Numbered from the stretch's first letter, positions 1-9,066 are shown. The stretch: DNA of 47,419 nucleotides from Pedobacter nyackensis (GCF_900176505.1 NZ_FWYB01000024.1:1-47419); one strand, 5' to 3'. Numbers and translations: made by a program. The notes: a model not told the origin generated them from the sequence alone.

Positions 1-43
1 ATTCTGCAGGATAATCTAACCTTGCCATTACTTCTTTGTTCAT
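1..43 (-). CDS. 5' end of an unidentified protein (partial)
   Basis: A minus-strand reading frame starts with ATG at 43 and runs off the left edge; the 14 visible codons read MNKEVMARLDYPAE. This is too little to assign a family and no signal peptide is evident. It lies in the same orientation as the uronate and pectinase genes and could belong to that locus, but it is separated from uxaC by a terminator and about 450 bp of structured non-coding DNA, so it has its own promoter region. I call it a gene because a repeat-rich upstream region of promoter type precedes it and the frame is open to the edge; the evidence is weak. Confidence 0.45.
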   Translation of the reverse strand, partial: MNKEVMARLDYPAE

Positions 44-67
44 CGAAAACTTAGTTTTTTCTCAAAA

Positions 68-151
68 ACTGTAAAGTTATAGACGGATAAGACCAACTGT
101 AAAGTCTTTTCAGTATCGGACATTTTGTAAGGTGAAAAGCGTATAAGACAA
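68..151. repeat. Three tandem 28-bp direct repeats
   Basis: Units at 68-95, 96-123 and 124-151 are in exact 28-bp register. Positions shared by all three are TGTAA-n-GT in the left half and G-n-AT-nn-GAC in the right half, ending about 3 bases before the unit end. Units 1 and 2 share ACTGTAAAGT exactly; units 1 and 3 share CGkATAAGAC. No flanking copy exists at 40-67 or 152-179. The position, 25-108 bp ahead of the left-edge ATG, fits a multi-site binding array for a regulator; this role is inference. Confidence 0.6.
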
Positions 152-228
152 TGTTGTTGAATTGCGCAATTCCTCCAACCAGCCTCCCAGTACGAAAGGT
201 AAAAAAAAGGAAGTTTAAAGGATGTTCG

Positions 229-289
229 TAGGACCTTTATAGGGTTTGGCGTCCTTTGAAGGACCTTTGAAATACCTGTAAAGGTCCTA
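229..289. repeat. Nested inverted repeat
   Basis: Outer arms 229-243 (TAGGACCTTTATAGG) and 275-289 pair at 14 of 15 positions. Inside the 31-nt loop lies a second hairpin, GTCCTT (251-256) with AAGGAC (259-264). The word GGACCTTT recurs at 231 and 261 and inverted near 280. It could form a cruciform or a branched RNA leader. There is no T-run, so it is not a typical terminator. Confidence 0.6.
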
Positions 290-434
290 TAATGGAAACA
301 CTTGATATAGACGAATATTGGAGGTTTAGACAACCCAAACAAAAACATCAAATTGGCAGTATAGTCAATTTTGAATTTTATCAACTATCCTTTACCACCA
401 ACCGGAATATCACAAAACAGCTTCAAAACCTCAT

Positions 435-468
435 AAAAAAGCCCCTACGATATTGCTATCATAAGGGC
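435..468 (-). terminator. Intrinsic terminator of the uxaBAC operon
   Basis: Read on the minus strand, GCCCTTATGATA, loop GCAA, TATCGTAGGGGC, then TTTTTT. The 12-bp stem has two G-U wobbles (+ strand 441-468; T-run 435-440). It begins 24 bp after the uxaC stop. Confidence 0.85.
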
Positions 469-492
469 ATATCTAAAATTAAAAATGGAATA

Positions 493-1893
493 CTAAAAGT
501 TAAAGTACATTTTAGCGTTATTATAGCAGATATCCTGTACAACCTGTCCAATCCATTCCGTATTGTCTGGCAACTCACCTTTCTCTACGTCATCACCAAA
601 CAAATTACATAATATACGTCTGAAGTATTCATGACGTGGGTAAGATAGGAAACTTCTTGAATCCGTAAGCATACCGACAAAGCGGCTCAATAGTCCCATA
701 TTAGATAAAGCGTTAATCTGCTTGATCATTCCATCCTTCTGGTCAAGAAACCACCATCCCGATCCCCATTGTACTTTACCGGCAACAGTTCCATCATTAT
801 AATTTCCAATCATGGTCGCCATCAACTCATTATCAGCAGGATTCAGATTATATAAAATGGTCTTAGCCAATCTGTTTTGCGAATCAAGGTTATTCAAAAA
901 CTTCGAAAGCTGTTTACCCTGACTAAAATCACCTATCGAATCAAATCCTGTATCCGGCCCCAACTCACTCAACAACCTGTTATTGTTATTTCTTAAAGCG
1001 CCTAAATGATACTGTTGAACCCAACCCTTTTCATGATCCCAAAGTGCAAATTCAAACAACATTGCCGATTTAAACTTCAATACCTCCTCTAAAGTTAAGG
1101 CAGCATTAGCTCTAATCTTCACAAAAATCCCTTTCACCTCCTCTAAAGTATAGTCTTCCGCATAGATCTGCTCCAGGCCATGGTCTGAAACCGTGCAACC
1201 ATTCGCAGCAAAATAATCGTGACGGGCCTTTAAGGCTGACAAATAAACATCCAAATCATTGATATCCCCTCCTGTCAGCTCAGCCAGTTTATTGATATAG
1301 GTATTTAAGCCTGCTACATCATCCGCATTCATCGCTTTATCCGGTCTGAAAGCCGGTAATACTTTAATATCTACTCCATCATTCTTTATTTTCTGATGGA
1401 ATTCTAAACTATCTAATGGATCATCAGTGGTACATAACGTTTCCACCTTCATTTTCCGCAGCAGGTTCTGAACAGAATACTCAGGAGTTTGCAGCTTAGC
1501 AGCACATTCATTATATATACGTTCAGCATTATCGCCCGACAATACCTCATGGATATCAAAATAACGTTGCAGTTCCAGGTGCGTCCAGTGATACAATGGA
1601 TTTCTTAAAGTGTATGGAACAGTTTCTGCCCATTTCTTAAATTTCTCCAGATCAGTAGCCCCACCAGTGATATAATACTCATCCACACCATTTGCCCGCA
1701 TAGCACGCCATTTATAGTGGTCGCCCGCCAGCCAAACCTGCGTTATATTTTCAAAATTGATGTCATTGGCAATTTGTTCCGGAATCAAATGGTTGTGATA
1801 ATCTATCACAGGCATCTGCTTAGCATAATCGTGAAACAGCTTCTCTGCTGTTTTCGTTTCTAATAGAAAGTTATCGTCTAAAAAGTTCTTCAT
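493..1893 (-). CDS. uxaC: Glucuronate/galacturonate isomerase UxaC
   Basis: This cytoplasmic enzyme converts D-galacturonate to D-tagaturonate (and glucuronate to fructuronate), the first step of the isomerase route for pectin-derived uronates. The 466-residue length is that of the family. The amidohydrolase-like metal site DYHNHL has H33 and H35, and the N-terminal FLDDNFLL and the tryptophan-rich WGSGWWFLDQKDGM region near the C-terminus are typical of UxaC. It is the last gene of uxaB-uxaA-uxaC, 51 bp after uxaA, and is followed by a strong terminator. ATG at 1893 gives the normal N-terminus. Confidence 0.96.
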   Translation of the reverse strand: MKNFLDDNFLLETKTAEKLFHDYAKQMPVIDYHNHLIPEQIANDINFENITQVWLAGDHYKWRAMRANGVDEYYITGGATDLEKFKKWAETVPYTLRNPLYHWTHLELQRYFDIHEVLSGDNAERIYNECAAKLQTPEYSVQNLLRKMKVETLCTTDDPLDSLEFHQKIKNDGVDIKVLPAFRPDKAMNADDVAGLNTYINKLAELTGGDINDLDVYLSALKARHDYFAANGCTVSDHGLEQIYAEDYTLEEVKGIFVKIRANAALTLEEVLKFKSAMLFEFALWDHEKGWVQQYHLGALRNNNNRLLSELGPDTGFDSIGDFSQGKQLSKFLNNLDSQNRLAKTILYNLNPADNELMATMIGNYNDGTVAGKVQWGSGWWFLDQKDGMIKQINALSNMGLLSRFVGMLTDSRSFLSYPRHEYFRRILCNLFGDDVEKGELPDNTEWIGQVVQDICYNNAKMYFNF

Positions 1894-1944
1894 GCAATGC
1901 TATTTATATATAGTATATATATGTTATTATTTATTTAAGTACCC

Positions 1945-3597
1945 TTATAAGGAAACGCCCCTTTTCCAGGGAATAAAATCATCTTGAATATGGCGTACTG
2001 CACTTACAGTAGTTGTTCCGCTTGCGACACCGATTACATAATCCAAAATCCGGCTACCCGCTTCCTTAATGGTTTCATCACCATCAATAACAGGTCCGGT
2101 ATCCAGATCGATGATGTCACTCATCTTGTTAAACAATTTGGTATTGCTCGATATTTTAATCACAGGAGCAATGGGATTACCTGTTGGGGTGCCGAGGCCG
2201 GTGGTAAAAAGTACCACATTAGCGCCTGATCCTACTTCTGCGGTTGTCGACTCCACATCATTACCTGGTGTGCACAATAAATTTAAGCCCGGTTTCGACA
2301 CTTTCTCAGGGTAATCCAGTACCGCAACAACAGGTGAAGTACCTCCTTTTTTAGCTGCACCAGCAGATTTAATCGCATCAGTAATCAGACCATCCTTAAT
2401 ATTTCCTGGCGAAGGATTCATATCAAAACCTGAACCGGCTTCAGTAGCCCTCTTACTATAGGTTTTCATCAGGTATTCAAAACGCTCAGCATCTTCCTTA
2501 TCTACGCAGCGGTCGCTCAGGTTCTGCTCTACACCGCAAAGCTCAGGAAACTCAGCTAGAATTACCGATCCACCAAGTGCGACCAGTAAATCGGAAGCAT
2601 AACCAATGGCCGGATTTGCCGATATTCCGGAGAAACCATCAGAACCACCACACTCCAATCCGATGCAAAGATTGCTTAACGGAGCAGGTTTCCTTTCATT
2701 GGCATTGGCTTGTATCAACCCTGCAAAAGTCTGCTTAATCGCCTGACTCAACAATTCCGATTCTTTACCTATCGTTTGCTGATCCAGAATATAAAGCGGC
2801 TTATCAAAATTGCGTGATCTTTTTTCTATTTCTTCCTTAAGGATGCTTACCTGTGCATTTTGGCAGCCTAAGCTTAAAACCGTTGCACCGGCAACATTCG
2901 GATGGGTAATGTAACCAGCCAGCAAACCACAAAGCGTTTCAGAATCCTGGCGGGTACCACCGCAACCTCCCGTATGGGTTAAAAACTTAATACCATCCAC
3001 ATTCGGGAACATCCTATTCTGCTTGGCAACACTTTCTGAATAGGTAAGCTGAGCATTTAAAATCTCATTTACACTAGCACCTTTTTCGTAAAGTGCCATC
3101 AACTCTTTGGCCTGCGACTGGTATGTTTCATTTCTGCCATAGCCCAGATTGTTCATCAGAGCTTCCTGCAATACTTCAAGGTTCCTGTTTTCACAAAAAA
3201 CCATAGGTATAACCAACCAGTAATTAGCTGTTCCTACCTGACCATCGGTACGGTGAAAACCATTAAAGGTTCTATCCTTCCATTCGGTAATATCTGGTTT
3301 CTCCCAATTCAGATGTGCATCACCCGCATTAAACTCTGCAGCAGCATGCTTGATATTTGAAGTAGTTATAATTGAGCCTACCGGAATATCTATCTGTGCC
3401 TTCCCAACCAATACGCCATACATGATCAGCTGATCACCAGCCGCCAGGTCGGTAGTAGTAAATTTATGTTTAGCAGGTACATTGTCAGTCAGCAAATAAG
3501 ACTGACCTTCATAAATGACCTCTTCCCCTTCCACAAGGTCCGTAAGCGCAACCAGCACATTATCCTTAGGATGAACCCTTAATATTTTTTGCTTCAT
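1945..3597 (-). CDS. uxaA: Altronate dehydratase UxaA
   Basis: UxaA dehydrates D-altronate to 2-keto-3-deoxy-D-gluconate. The 550-residue protein has the small N-terminal SAF-type domain (about residues 1-100) fused to the large catalytic domain. Expected signatures are THTGGCGGTRQD, NVAGATVLSLGCQNAQ, the cysteine motif LCIGLECGGSDGFSG and TTGLGTPTGNPIAPVIKISSNT. The single-polypeptide form is the usual one. Its ATG overlaps the uxaB stop as TAATG, which implies translational coupling. The enzyme normally uses iron or manganese; this is family knowledge, not visible here. Confidence 0.96.
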   Translation of the reverse strand: MKQKILRVHPKDNVLVALTDLVEGEEVIYEGQSYLLTDNVPAKHKFTTTDLAAGDQLIMYGVLVGKAQIDIPVGSIITTSNIKHAAAEFNAGDAHLNWEKPDITEWKDRTFNGFHRTDGQVGTANYWLVIPMVFCENRNLEVLQEALMNNLGYGRNETYQSQAKELMALYEKGASVNEILNAQLTYSESVAKQNRMFPNVDGIKFLTHTGGCGGTRQDSETLCGLLAGYITHPNVAGATVLSLGCQNAQVSILKEEIEKRSRNFDKPLYILDQQTIGKESELLSQAIKQTFAGLIQANANERKPAPLSNLCIGLECGGSDGFSGISANPAIGYASDLLVALGGSVILAEFPELCGVEQNLSDRCVDKEDAERFEYLMKTYSKRATEAGSGFDMNPSPGNIKDGLITDAIKSAGAAKKGGTSPVVAVLDYPEKVSKPGLNLLCTPGNDVESTTAEVGSGANVVLFTTGLGTPTGNPIAPVIKISSNTKLFNKMSDIIDLDTGPVIDGDETIKEAGSRILDYVIGVASGTTTVSAVRHIQDDFIPWKRGVSL

Positions 3598-5114
3598 TAT
3601 TTTGAGACTTGTAGTAGTTGATCCATAGCTTCCAAAGCATAGGCAACACCATTATTCAATATATTGTTATAATTTTCTTTTACAGCTTTATTGAAACCAT
3701 CAAGAGCAGATAAGTCAGCAGACCACAAGGCTGTGTCGCCCAATACTAAATCTACATAATCCGCTTCATTTTGTTGAATTTTATCGTAAAAATAAGCAGC
3801 TTCATCGTCGGTAATAGGATATTCATGTCCCTCGTAAATTCCAAAATACTGATTTCCTTCTTTTCTGACAGCTTTCATAAACAACAGAAATGCAGCAAAA
3901 CCAAGCGCTATATGCGCAGGAACCTTATTATTCAATTTGTAATAGTTCAACAATACAGGCAGCACCCTGATTTTCATTTTCATGGTATACTGAAAAGTAA
4001 TGTTGATCCACAAATGTTCAATATTAGGATTCGCAAAGCGATCGATAACCGTATTAGCGAATATCACTGCAGCTTTCTCATCCACAGCATAAGGTATAGC
4101 CCCTACAATTTCCCGCATCATCAGCCCTTTCACATAATTGGCAGTTGCCTCGTTACTCATAGCTTTAGTTACCGTATCTATACCAGAGAGATAGGCTATA
4201 CCTGAGGTAAGCGTATGCGTTCCATTTAACAAACGCACTTTCAGCTCTTTAAATATTTCAATATCAGGTCTTACAATTATACCCTCATCAGCAGCTTCCA
4301 GTCCCAATAATTCAGAAACCTTTTGGTCGCCTTCGATAGCCCATAAGCGGTAAGGCTCAGCCATAATAATCAGTTCATCTTTGTAGCCAAGTTCAGTTTC
4401 AAGCCTAGCCAGCGCTGCAGCATCAGGTTTACCCGGAACAATACGGTCTACCAACGAATTGCAGAAACGGATATGCTTGCCTAACCAGGTAATAAATGAA
4501 GCCTCCAGTTCATTAAATGCGGCAAGTTCCAATACGATGGCCTCTAGTTTCTTTCCATTATCGGGAATCAATTCAGTTGCAATGACAGCAAGATCTGCAT
4601 TCTGATCTTCACCTAAAGCCTTATACCTTGCATACAATACTGCCAATAGCTTAGCTGGAAATGACGCAGGCGAATTTTGGTCTATGCTTTCCTTTACCAG
4701 CTGAATTCCTACTTCAGTCGTGTTGGATACGATAAGATTTAACTCCGGGGAGCGCGCCACATCTAATATAGCATCCCAGTTCTGATCAGCGGTAAATACG
4801 CGACTTATTGCTGAAGAAACAATGTTTTCTTCAACAGGCTGTCCGTTTTCAATTCCTCTTACACATATAGTATATAAGCTATCCTGATCGTCAAATTCTT
4901 TAGTGCCACCTTTGCTAGTGGATTTTACTACCACTACCCTACCATTAAAAATGCCATTCCTATTGGCTTTATCAATAAAGTAGTCTGGAAGGCCACGCAA
5001 TAATACCCCTGTACCGAATTGCAGTACCTTTTCAGGAAGGTTAAACATTCCCTCTTTTGGAAAGGTCAGGCCGACAGTTTTAATGTCGTTTAAAGTCTCT
5101 TTTGACAAATTCAT
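3597..5114 (-). CDS. uxaB: Tagaturonate reductase UxaB
   Basis: This NADH-dependent reductase of the mannitol dehydrogenase family converts D-tagaturonate to D-altronate. The N-terminal Rossmann motif appears as VLQFGTGVLLRGLPDYFIDK (about residues 30-49), and the C-terminal domain contains the conserved KVRLLNGTHTLTSG segment with its lysine/asparagine catalytic region. At 505 residues it is of normal length. It is the first gene of the uxaBAC operon; upstream lies a perfect dyad (5192-5219), the likely LacI-type operator. KDG kinase and KDPG aldolase, needed to finish the pathway, are not in this window. Confidence 0.94.
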   Translation of the reverse strand: MNLSKETLNDIKTVGLTFPKEGMFNLPEKVLQFGTGVLLRGLPDYFIDKANRNGIFNGRVVVVKSTSKGGTKEFDDQDSLYTICVRGIENGQPVEENIVSSAISRVFTADQNWDAILDVARSPELNLIVSNTTEVGIQLVKESIDQNSPASFPAKLLAVLYARYKALGEDQNADLAVIATELIPDNGKKLEAIVLELAAFNELEASFITWLGKHIRFCNSLVDRIVPGKPDAAALARLETELGYKDELIIMAEPYRLWAIEGDQKVSELLGLEAADEGIIVRPDIEIFKELKVRLLNGTHTLTSGIAYLSGIDTVTKAMSNEATANYVKGLMMREIVGAIPYAVDEKAAVIFANTVIDRFANPNIEHLWINITFQYTMKMKIRVLPVLLNYYKLNNKVPAHIALGFAAFLLFMKAVRKEGNQYFGIYEGHEYPITDDEAAYFYDKIQQNEADYVDLVLGDTALWSADLSALDGFNKAVKENYNNILNNGVAYALEAMDQLLQVSK

Positions 5115-5191
5115 ATCTAATTTTAATCTGGTCGTAAAACAAGTCTACGTAATTATTATAAGTTAAAAATGCTGTTTTACTGTAATTATTT

Positions 5192-5219
5192 ACGCAAACG
5201 TTCTCGATAACGTTTGCGT
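5192..5219. promoter_or_regulatory. Perfect dyad, probable LacI-family operator of uxaBAC
   Basis: Arms ACGCAAACGTT (5192-5202) and AACGTTTGCGT (5209-5219) are exact inverted copies around CTCGAT. It lies 78 bp ahead of the uxaB ATG and 10 bp after the PL10 stop. There is no T-run on either side, so an operator is more likely than a terminator. The half-site GCAAwCGTT recurs at 9009 and 11473. LacI-family proteins typically bind such CG-containing dyads. Confidence 0.75.
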
Positions 5220-5229
5220 GAAAGCGTCT

Positions 5230-6285
5230 CTATTTTTTTTGCCAGGCCGGGTATTTCTTTTCTAACAAACCAGCTGCCCATGCGCCATACCAGGCATAAC
5301 CAATCCGTCTCTCATGCTCTATTTCTGCAACTGTTTTTACTTTTTTACTATCTCTTCCACTAAAAAATGGCTCATTAGTATCGATATCGTAAAAACGTGC
5401 CCATAAGATTGCTCCGGGTTTTTCGACAAGCATCCGATCTTTTCCGCCAGGTAAAGTCAGGGCTTCTACAAATGCAAAATCATATGCCACAATTTTAGAA
5501 TGTTCAAACCATTTAACAGCACTATTGACTGCACGCTTGATCTCTTCCGAAGGATTTTTAATGCGCATCAAAAACTCAGTAATACCTACAGACTCCGAGC
5601 CACTCAATGAGATCAGTTCAAACGCTCTGGCTTTTGCAGGTTTCAGCGTCTGCTCATCATACTGTGCACACCATACGGTTAGTTTGCCGTTAACCATAAC
5701 CTGCGTTTTCAAAATGCAAGACACTCCCTTTTTTACAGAAAGCATAGCTTTTTCTTTATAAACAGGATTAAGCTGATCGAAGTCATTCTTTCCTTCTACA
5801 ATATCCTGCATAATATTCAGCACATTGATCATTGCATTATCGTTATAAGTGATTTCTCCACGATACGAACTATGATCTGGGTAATATTGCGACCAGCCTC
5901 CATTATCATACTGAGCCTCCAGCAGGTAATCCACACCCTTTTGCACAGCGGCCCGGTAACGTGGATCCGGCTTGGTTTTATATGCTTTAATCAGGTATCT
6001 GATCTCTTTTGAAGTAGCTTTATTATCAATTGTGGCATCACTACGCAAAGAATCCGCCTTAATCGCAATTCTTTCTCTTTCAGAAAGTACCTTATCATAA
6101 TTCACTACCGTTTTACCTATTGCCTTAGGCCAGCCACCTACACTACGCTGGTAAGCCAGCATATTCTCAGCAACAGGATCTATAGCAGTTCCTTTAGAAT
6201 TAGTGTCTGACTGGGCCTTTGCTATTCCGAAAGAACAACTGAGGCCAATAGTTAGTGAATAGATAATGCTCTTGCAAATTTTCAT
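5230..6285 (-). CDS. Secreted pectate lyase, PL10
   Basis: PL10 lyases cleave de-esterified homogalacturonan by beta-elimination, using calcium and a catalytic arginine. The 351-residue protein begins with a signal peptide ending near AKAQ (residue 25). The (alpha/alpha)3-fold signatures are YQRSVGGWPK, YDNGGWSQYYPDHSSY, ITYNDNAMINVL and WARFYDIDTNEPFFSGRD; the arginine of FSGRD is the expected catalytic one. It is the last of three genes CE8-GH28-PL10, 11 bp after the GH28 stop, so it should act on substrate freed by the pectinesterase. The product is probably periplasmic or surface-exposed. No lipobox is visible. Confidence 0.93.
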   Translation of the reverse strand: MKICKSIIYSLTIGLSCSFGIAKAQSDTNSKGTAIDPVAENMLAYQRSVGGWPKAIGKTVVNYDKVLSERERIAIKADSLRSDATIDNKATSKEIRYLIKAYKTKPDPRYRAAVQKGVDYLLEAQYDNGGWSQYYPDHSSYRGEITYNDNAMINVLNIMQDIVEGKNDFDQLNPVYKEKAMLSVKKGVSCILKTQVMVNGKLTVWCAQYDEQTLKPAKARAFELISLSGSESVGITEFLMRIKNPSEEIKRAVNSAVKWFEHSKIVAYDFAFVEALTLPGGKDRMLVEKPGAILWARFYDIDTNEPFFSGRDSKKVKTVAEIEHERRIGYAWYGAWAAGLLEKKYPAWQKK

Positions 6286-6296
6286 TACGCTTTTGT

Positions 6297-7988
6297 TTAT
6301 TTTGTAACCTTCAGTACGCTTGCTTCAGCGCCGTGACCAAATTCTGTCTTTGTTTTTGCCTTGGTGGTATCAGTACCGGAAAGTTTAATGTCCCCGTTTT
6401 TGTTGCCATTCACTCTTAACAACAACTCTGCATTGCTATAACCGATATTCTTTAAACCAATAGACTTCCCGTTCTGTATATAGATTAAAGGCAATGCCTT
6501 TTCCACATCCAGATGTGCATTGGTAATCTGGATATTTTTAGCCTCTTGTATATCAATTCCTTCTTTTGCTTTTATGGTCAAGTTATCCAGGTATATATCG
6601 CTGATACTCATTTCCGGTAATCCTCTAACAAAAACAGCTTTAGAAGCGCCATCACAAACCACATTAGTGATGTAAAACTTTCTGAACATCGGTGTTCCCT
6701 CCGTAACCGGCAAAAGTTCAACCTTCGGTATCGCTCTTTTTTCCCCGGTCAATGGTATAGGATCAACTGCTGCATAATACATATCGAAAAGAATAGCTTC
6801 GCCTGCAATGTCTTTCATATTGATGTTCCTGGCATAAATATTTTCTACAACACCACCACGACCACGCGTCGTTTTAAAGCGAAGGCCAATATCTGTTCCT
6901 ATAAATGTGCAGTCTGTTACAAATATATTTCTTGCCCCACCCGACATTTCACTACCAATTACAAATCCACCATGCGCATGATAAACCGTGCTATTACGGA
7001 TCACTACATTTTCGGTAGGCATAGCACGTTTGCGGCCAGCTGCATCACGGCCCGACTTGATACAGATACCATCATCACCAACATCAAACGTACTCCCTTC
7101 TACCAATACATTTTTACAAGACTCCAAATCTAGGCCATCACCGTTTTGCGCGTACCACGGGTTTTTAGCATATACATTTCTGATCGTGATATCCTCACTC
7201 ATTAAAGGATGAAGGTTCCATGCAGGAGAATTTTGAAAAGTCACTCCTTCCAGCAATACACGTTTACAACGGGTCAGCACTAGCAGATTAGGACGTAAAA
7301 AATCTTTGATGCCTGCATAAAATGCTGCATTCTTATCCTGAGCGATCAACCCCGGATCTTTGATTTTAGACCCTTTAAGAGATTTCTCTGATGGATACCA
7401 GATTTTTTGGTTCTCACTTAACACTCCTCCAGAGGCCAGTAATTTCTTCCATTGAGTTTCCGTAAGCTTATCTTTCTTTACCATACGCCAGGCTTCTCCT
7501 GCACCATCTACTATGCCATAACCGGTTATGGCAATGTTTTCCTGCCCCTCAGCCCATATCGGCGACTGGTTACGCATTTGAGGAATTCCTTCCCAATTGC
7601 CTTCAACCAGTGGATATTGATTAAAATCTTTGGTAAACTGCAGCAGCGAGTTCTTTTGAAGATGCAGATTTACATTACTTTTTAACTCTATCGGACCCGT
7701 TAGCCATAATCCTTCGGGAATAACCACTACACCGCCCCCACGTTGATTACAATCAGTTATAGCCTGATTAATGCTTTTAGTATTTAAAGTCAATCCATCA
7801 TTCTTCGCACCATATTTTAGAACATTAATGGTATCCTTTTTAAAAGAAGTTGTTGCAACTACAGGTAGGTTATCAAACGAATAGACTTTATCTCCTCCTT
7901 TGTTTTGTGCATTACCGCTAAATGATATAGCAATTAAAGGAATGGCCAAAGCCATTGCCGATATTATTAATTTATTTTTGGATCCCAT
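6297..7988 (-). CDS. Secreted polygalacturonase, GH28
   Basis: This glycoside hydrolase cleaves alpha-1,4-galacturonan, and the extended N-terminal region and 563-residue length suggest an exo-acting enzyme. A signal peptide ends near NAQ (residue 28). Catalytic motifs of the right-handed beta-helix are all present: NGDGLD (N282, D284), GDD (D305, D306), HGG (H339) and RFK with a following arginine/glycine loop. It is the middle gene of the CE8-GH28-PL10 operon; its start overlaps the CE8 end by 22 bp, which supports coupled translation. Released galacturonate would feed the adjacent uxaBAC pathway. Confidence 0.95.
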   Translation of the reverse strand: MGSKNKLIISAMALAIPLIAISFSGNAQNKGGDKVYSFDNLPVVATTSFKKDTINVLKYGAKNDGLTLNTKSINQAITDCNQRGGGVVVIPEGLWLTGPIELKSNVNLHLQKNSLLQFTKDFNQYPLVEGNWEGIPQMRNQSPIWAEGQENIAITGYGIVDGAGEAWRMVKKDKLTETQWKKLLASGGVLSENQKIWYPSEKSLKGSKIKDPGLIAQDKNAAFYAGIKDFLRPNLLVLTRCKRVLLEGVTFQNSPAWNLHPLMSEDITIRNVYAKNPWYAQNGDGLDLESCKNVLVEGSTFDVGDDGICIKSGRDAAGRKRAMPTENVVIRNSTVYHAHGGFVIGSEMSGGARNIFVTDCTFIGTDIGLRFKTTRGRGGVVENIYARNINMKDIAGEAILFDMYYAAVDPIPLTGEKRAIPKVELLPVTEGTPMFRKFYITNVVCDGASKAVFVRGLPEMSISDIYLDNLTIKAKEGIDIQEAKNIQITNAHLDVEKALPLIYIQNGKSIGLKNIGYSNAELLLRVNGNKNGDIKLSGTDTTKAKTKTEFGHGAEASVLKVTK

Positions 7989-8920
7989 TCTCTAAATATT
8001 TGTGATGTTGTATAAACTTTTACTTCTTGATCTGTTAACTGATGCGACCAGCCAACTCTTTTGGTAGCGGCCGCACCTGCCCCTTTACTTTTATATTCTG
8101 CATAGAAAGCAGTTTTCTCATTATTCTCTTTTCCCCAATTGTGCCAGCCTTCGGGCTTTATTACAGCAGATAGCTCACAGTTTAGAAATACTGCTTTTGC
8201 TGAAGGGCGCCATGGTCTGCCCAGATAAACGGATCCATCAGGAGCTGAACCTCCTATCTTACAATTCAAAAATACATATCCATACTTCGCGGTATCAGGT
8301 GTAGAAGCTGCAGTAACATAACCTGCTTTTTTACAAGAAATATCACAGTTCTCAAAAACCGCTGTAGCCGAACCGAATATAAAATCTACTGTCCCCGTTA
8401 TATAGCATTTATAAAAATACTGCCTGCTTCCTTTGCCATAAGTATATAAGGTATCCTGAAAACCGAGCATTCTGCAATTCAAAAATCTGGCTTTATCTGC
8501 GGCAATCCATAGGGCTACAGCCTGACCAACCGGACCTGCCGAATTTTCAAAGGTGATGTTCTCTGCAGTAAATCCATCTCCGTAAATAAAAAAAGATGAA
8601 GACCCAGAAGTACCGACCTCCTCTCCAAAGCTATTTTTCTTCTGAGCGTAATCGTCGTATGTCAGTATAGTCTTCTCAGGGTTTTCTCCCAGCAATCTTA
8701 CCCTCCTTTTTGAAGCCGAAAGGTTTAATTTTTCTTTATAAATTCCATTTTTAATAAAGATCGTGGTTGTTACATTTCGAAAATCAGGTACTGCATTAAT
8801 AGCCTCCTGAACTGTTTTAAAATTCCCACTGCCATCTGCGGCCACTACAAAATCAGCTTTTTGTGCAAAGGCCGAATAAAAACACAATAAGTAAGCAAGG
8901 CTTAAAAACAATCTTCTCAT
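7967..8920 (-). CDS. Secreted pectinesterase, CE8 (first copy)
   Basis: Pectin methylesterase removes methyl esters from homogalacturonan, opening it to PL10 and GH28. The 317-residue protein carries a signal peptide to about residue 19 and the beta-helix family motifs GFQDTLY (D156), DFIFG (D179, nucleophile) and LGRPWR (R235, W237). It is the first gene of the three-gene pectinase operon and faces lacI across a 146-bp region holding a candidate operator. The second CE8 in this window is a divergent paralogue, not a recent duplicate. Confidence 0.95.
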   Translation of the reverse strand: MRRLFLSLAYLLCFYSAFAQKADFVVAADGSGNFKTVQEAINAVPDFRNVTTTIFIKNGIYKEKLNLSASKRRVRLLGENPEKTILTYDDYAQKKNSFGEEVGTSGSSSFFIYGDGFTAENITFENSAGPVGQAVALWIAADKARFLNCRMLGFQDTLYTYGKGSRQYFYKCYITGTVDFIFGSATAVFENCDISCKKAGYVTAASTPDTAKYGYVFLNCKIGGSAPDGSVYLGRPWRPSAKAVFLNCELSAVIKPEGWHNWGKENNEKTAFYAEYKSKGAGAAATKRVGWSHQLTDQEVKVYTTSQIFREWDPKIN

Positions 8921-9006
8921 TCAAATACGCTAAATTTGGTTAGTTCTTTAGAAGAGCAAATTACAGTGTTTTTGTAAGAGTTTTTTTTTAGCAGGCAGGT
9001 AAATTT

Positions 9007-9033
9007 GTGCAATCGTTCCCGACGACATTGTAC
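9007..9033. promoter_or_regulatory. Candidate LacI operator between CE8 and lacI
   Basis: GTGCAATCGTT (9007-9017) faces ACATTGTAC (9025-9033); the outermost seven bases of each side match as an inverted repeat at six positions. It carries the half-site GCAATCGTT followed by CCCGA, close to the uxaB dyad (GCAAACGTT, CTCGA). It sits in the divergent region, 34 bp before the lacI ATG and 86 bp before the CE8 ATG, and could control both. Confidence 0.6.
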
Positions 9034-9066
9034 TTAATAACCTTATATTGCATATTATTTTGTCTT

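Larger units (their letters stand above)
44..434. other. Non-coding stretch between uxaC terminator and the left-edge gene
   Basis: I find no convincing gene here; the frames on either strand give compositionally odd products with no recognisable motif. It holds three tandem 28-bp repeats (68-151), a perfect 14-bp palindrome GAATTGCGCAATTC (159-172) and a nested inverted repeat (229-289). All lie upstream of the minus-strand gene at the left edge, so they probably form its promoter and operator region or its transcribed leader. Confidence 0.6.

Noticed and set aside
40..384. 114-codon minus-strand frame in the left non-coding stretch
   Set aside because: It runs through the tandem repeats and the nested inverted repeat, has no recognisable motif, and its aromatic/cysteine-rich composition is unlike the neighbouring proteins.
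292..612. 106-codon plus-strand frame overlapping the end of uxaC
   Set aside because: It crosses the uxaC terminator and the uxaC coding end on the opposite strand; the product is low-complexity and unrecognised.
5192..5219. Terminator of the CE8-GH28-PL10 operon
   Set aside because: The dyad has no T-run on the minus strand after the stem, and its arms carry the LacI half-site found at two other promoters; an operator is more likely, though both roles could combine.
9007..9066. GTG start extending the LacI regulator by 20 residues
   Set aside because: The extension overlaps the candidate operator and precedes the normal family N-terminus, so ATG at 9067 is preferred.
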